64,000 bases of DNA, from NCBI RefSeq assembly GCF_003173615.1, contig NZ_QGNA01000002.1:806001-870000 (forward strand), given 5' to 3'. The notes beneath the pieces are model-generated. The model was not told where the DNA came from. It made no database searches and was given only the letters and a program-made list of their open reading frames with translations. Below, piece by piece: positions 62,418 through 64,000 of this stretch (position 1 is its first letter; the number at the start of each line of letters is the position of its first letter). This stretch comes from Falsiroseomonas bella. Lineage in GTDB: Bacteria > Pseudomonadota > Alphaproteobacteria > Acetobacterales > Acetobacteraceae. A program made the position numbers and the translations under genes.

Positions 62418-63106
62418 CACCAGACGTTCCCGGCGCCGGGTGTGTAGCTGGCGCTGATCACCGAATTGGTGATGAGCGTGTCGCATTGGACGACGCCGGA
62501 GAAGCGGCTCATGCCAGCATCCACCTGCACCATGCCCGCGCTGACGGAAAGCTGTGCCGGGGCGTTGATGGTGACGCGCGTATTCGCCGTGATCTCGACA
62601 TTGCCCGCCGCATCCATCTTCATCGTGACGCCATTGGTGTGCGTGAGCGTGACGGTGCCGCCGGAGGCATCGTCCAGCGTCAGCTTGTGACCCCCCTGCG
62701 TCTCCACCTCCACCTTCTCGGCGCCAGCCGTGTCGTCCAGCAGCACGCGGTGGCCCGAGCGCGAGGTGATGGAGCGCAGGTTGTTCTGCGCATCCATGGT
62801 TTCGGGCGGCGCATCCACGCCGTTCCACAGCGCGCCGATCACGTAGGGCCGGCTGGCATCGCCGCCGTGGAAGGCGACCAGCACCTCGTCGCCGGGTTCC
62901 GGGATGAACCAGCTTCCGCGGTCGGCACCGGCCATCATCGTGGCCAGCCGCGCCCAGGCCTGCGCATTCGCCGCATCCGCGCCGAGCCAGGGCAGCTCCA
63001 CCTTCACGCGGCCCTGGCCGTCGGGGTCCTGCACGTCGCGCACGAGGGCGGGATAGACGCCGGCGAGGACGGGGCGGCTGAAGCCGCCGAAATCGAGCGG
63101 GGTCAT
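62417..63106 (-). CDS. Spike protein, gp5/VgrG OB-fold type
   Basis: A 229-residue protein. An N-terminal OB-fold domain (about 10–95) has the conserved YPALVRDVQDPDGQGRVKVELPWL and PEPGDEVLVAF segments of baseplate V/VgrG spikes. After it come short glycine- and valine-containing repeats (VEVETQGGHKLTL ... ITANTRVTINAPAQ) resembling a triple-stranded beta-helix needle. It is separate from the hub, which in Afp8/VgrG is one fused protein. ATGA overlap with the hub gene. Confidence 0.84.
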   Translation of the reverse strand: MTPLDFGGFSRPVLAGVYPALVRDVQDPDGQGRVKVELPWLGADAANAQAWARLATMMAGADRGSWFIPEPGDEVLVAFHGGDASRPYVIGALWNGVDAPPETMDAQNNLRSITSRSGHRVLLDDTAGAEKVEVETQGGHKLTLDDASGGTVTLTHTNGVTMKMDAAGNVEITANTRVTINAPAQLSVSAGMVQVDAGMSRFSGVVQCDTLITNSVISASYTPGAGNVW

Positions 63107-63999
63107 GCGCCGGCCTCCAGCGCGGCGCGGCAGGCGTCGAACTCCGTGCGGTAGCCCGCCGCCTGGTCGAAGCTGTGGCGCACCGCCGTCACTTCCCATA
63201 CGCCGGAGAACCAGGCGCCGAGGTCCAGAAGCTCGACGCGCGCGCCGACCCGCAGCTGCGGCGTGCCGCGCGTGACGCCGCGGCCGCGCAGGAAATGCCG
63301 CGCGCGATGCTGCATGCGCGCTTCCGCCAGCCGACGCGCCTCGTCCGTGCTGGCCGGCGCGTCCAGATGCAGGTCCTCTGGCGCATCGCCCCAGGCTTCC
63401 CGCACGATCTCGGCACCCGTGCGGCCCTGGCCCTCGGCGACGGCGCGGGCGGCGTCCGTGCCGGCTTCCTCGGTGATCGCCTGCTTGCCCCCGACGTCCC
63501 AGCCATGCACGCGCACGGCGCTGCGCTGCTCGGCCAGGTCGGCCTTCAGCTCGAAACGGATCAGCTCGTTCAGGCGGGTCAGCGTGACGGGCCGGGCGCC
63601 GTCGCTCCGCGTCGTCACCTTCACCGCGCCGTCGCGCAGCGTGATGCGCGCATCCAGTGCTCGGGCGCGTTCGCGGAGAAGAGCGAGTTCGCTCTGTCCC
63701 ACTTGCCAGCGCTGGGTGTGGGAGGGTCCATCCGCCTGCACATCGGCGCGCAGCCCCGCATCCTGTACGAGCTGGTTCAGGATGTCGGCGTCGCTGCTCT
63801 GCTCGAACACGCGCGACCGGCGCTTCAGCCTGAGCCGCGCCAGATTGTCCTCTGCGAGGATGGTGAGCTCGGGCGGGCGCTGCTCGGGGTAGAGCGCGCC
63901 GATGGCGCTGATGGTGCCATCGAACACCGTCTCGCTGCTGCCGCCGACGTTGAAGGCGATGGCGATGGCCTTGCCGAAGTCCAGCCGGCTCCGGTCGAA
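63103..63999 (-). CDS. Baseplate hub protein, gpD/VgrG N-terminal type (partial)
   Basis: The visible 299 residues are the C-terminal part of a hub protein; the frame is open to the right edge, so the N-terminus is beyond the window. Visible content is typical of late-control gpD/VgrG hub domains: SSDADILNQLVQDAGL, SELALLRERARALDARI, VRVHGWDVGGKQ, and an ending that tapers into the spike gene overlap. It is the first gene seen of the CIS operon. Confidence 0.78.
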   Translation of the reverse strand, partial: FDRSRLDFGKAIAIAFNVGGSSETVFDGTISAIGALYPEQRPPELTILAEDNLARLRLKRRSRVFEQSSDADILNQLVQDAGLRADVQADGPSHTQRWQVGQSELALLRERARALDARITLRDGAVKVTTRSDGARPVTLTRLNELIRFELKADLAEQRSAVRVHGWDVGGKQAITEEAGTDAARAVAEGQGRTGAEIVREAWGDAPEDLHLDAPASTDEARRLAEARMQHRARHFLRGRGVTRGTPQLRVGARVELLDLGAWFSGVWEVTAVRHSFDQAAGYRTEFDACRAALEAGA

Positions 64000-64000
64000 A

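Noticed and set aside
46156-63999. Prophage interpretation of the cluster
   Set aside because: Baseplate, spike and ATPase genes are present, but no capsid, terminase, portal, lysis or integrase gene is visible, and the eCIS-core and Afp15-type genes point to an injection system. The region right of the window was not seen.
1-64000. tRNA or rRNA genes
   Set aside because: No cloverleaf-like or rRNA-like sequence was noticed by eye; a dedicated tRNA/rRNA scan would be decisive.

Overview
The window is very GC-rich, densely packed bacterial DNA with many 1- or 4-base start/stop overlaps. The gene content (CydDC, a dapF–mtaB–ftsY block, a zinc-type asparaginase, a Bug-family tricarboxylate receptor, TRAP transporters, an AtzG/AtzE-like amidase pair) fits an environmental alphaproteobacterium, most likely Acetobacteraceae/Roseomonas-like. 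That placement is inference from content and composition, since no rRNA lies in the window. I saw no tRNA, rRNA, CRISPR array, integrase or transposase.

Region 1 (1–24.2 kb) is mostly housekeeping and stress genes. It holds the tail of cydD plus cydC (cytochrome bd assembly exporter), asparaginase, a decarboxylating dehydrogenase, a CoA-transferase with a coupled small secreted Rap1a/Tai-like protein, a beta-lactamase-fold hydrolase and msrA–msrB followed by a terminator. A three-gene coupled operon follows (beta-propeller, NodB-like deacetylase with an altered metal motif, fatty-acid-hydroxylase-type membrane enzyme). Then come an AraC regulator, a glycine-zipper lipoprotein, a Kelch protein, an MCP with a C-terminal PilZ domain, an ATP-grasp ligase, a phosphoesterase, a peptide-type binding protein, and dapF–mtaB–ftsY.

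Region 2 (24.2–46.2 kb) is metabolic and regulatory. It has small membrane proteins, a creatininase-family amidohydrolase, a NUDIX hydrolase, MmgE/PrpD, a 0.6 kb non-coding and AT-richer stretch ahead of a fatty acid desaturase, and a FIST-protein/histidine-kinase pair. It continues with a GNAT protein, an HTH–TolB-like–TPR protein, a quinone oxidoreductase and the AtzG/AtzE-like pair. It ends in a catabolic or uptake block: Bug receptor, SnoaL-like protein, FMN reductase, cyclase, M24 peptidase and a complete TRAP transporter.

Region 3 (46.2 kb to the right edge, all minus strand) is the most notable part: the distal half of a contractile injection system (CIS) gene cluster of the extracellular (eCIS/Afp-PVC-like) lineage. 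In transcription order, starting beyond the right edge, it encodes a hub protein (partial), a gp5-type spike, an 826-residue protein with a hydrophobic C-terminal tail, a gp25-like wedge protein, a J-like baseplate protein and a tail-protein-I-like protein with a propeller-like N-terminal half. Two proteins sharing an unusual N-terminal domain, a tape-measure-like protein, an Afp15-type AAA+ ATPase and an eCIS-core (DUF4157) HExxH protein follow. The genes are joined by 1–4 base overlaps or gaps of at most 13 bases, so they probably form one transcript. Tube, sheath, LysM and PAAR genes are not in the window and would be expected to the right. Unusual points are the possible membrane anchor, the paired baseplate-associated proteins, a palindromic repeat inserted in frame in a tail gene, and a likely cargo-type protein at the 3' end.
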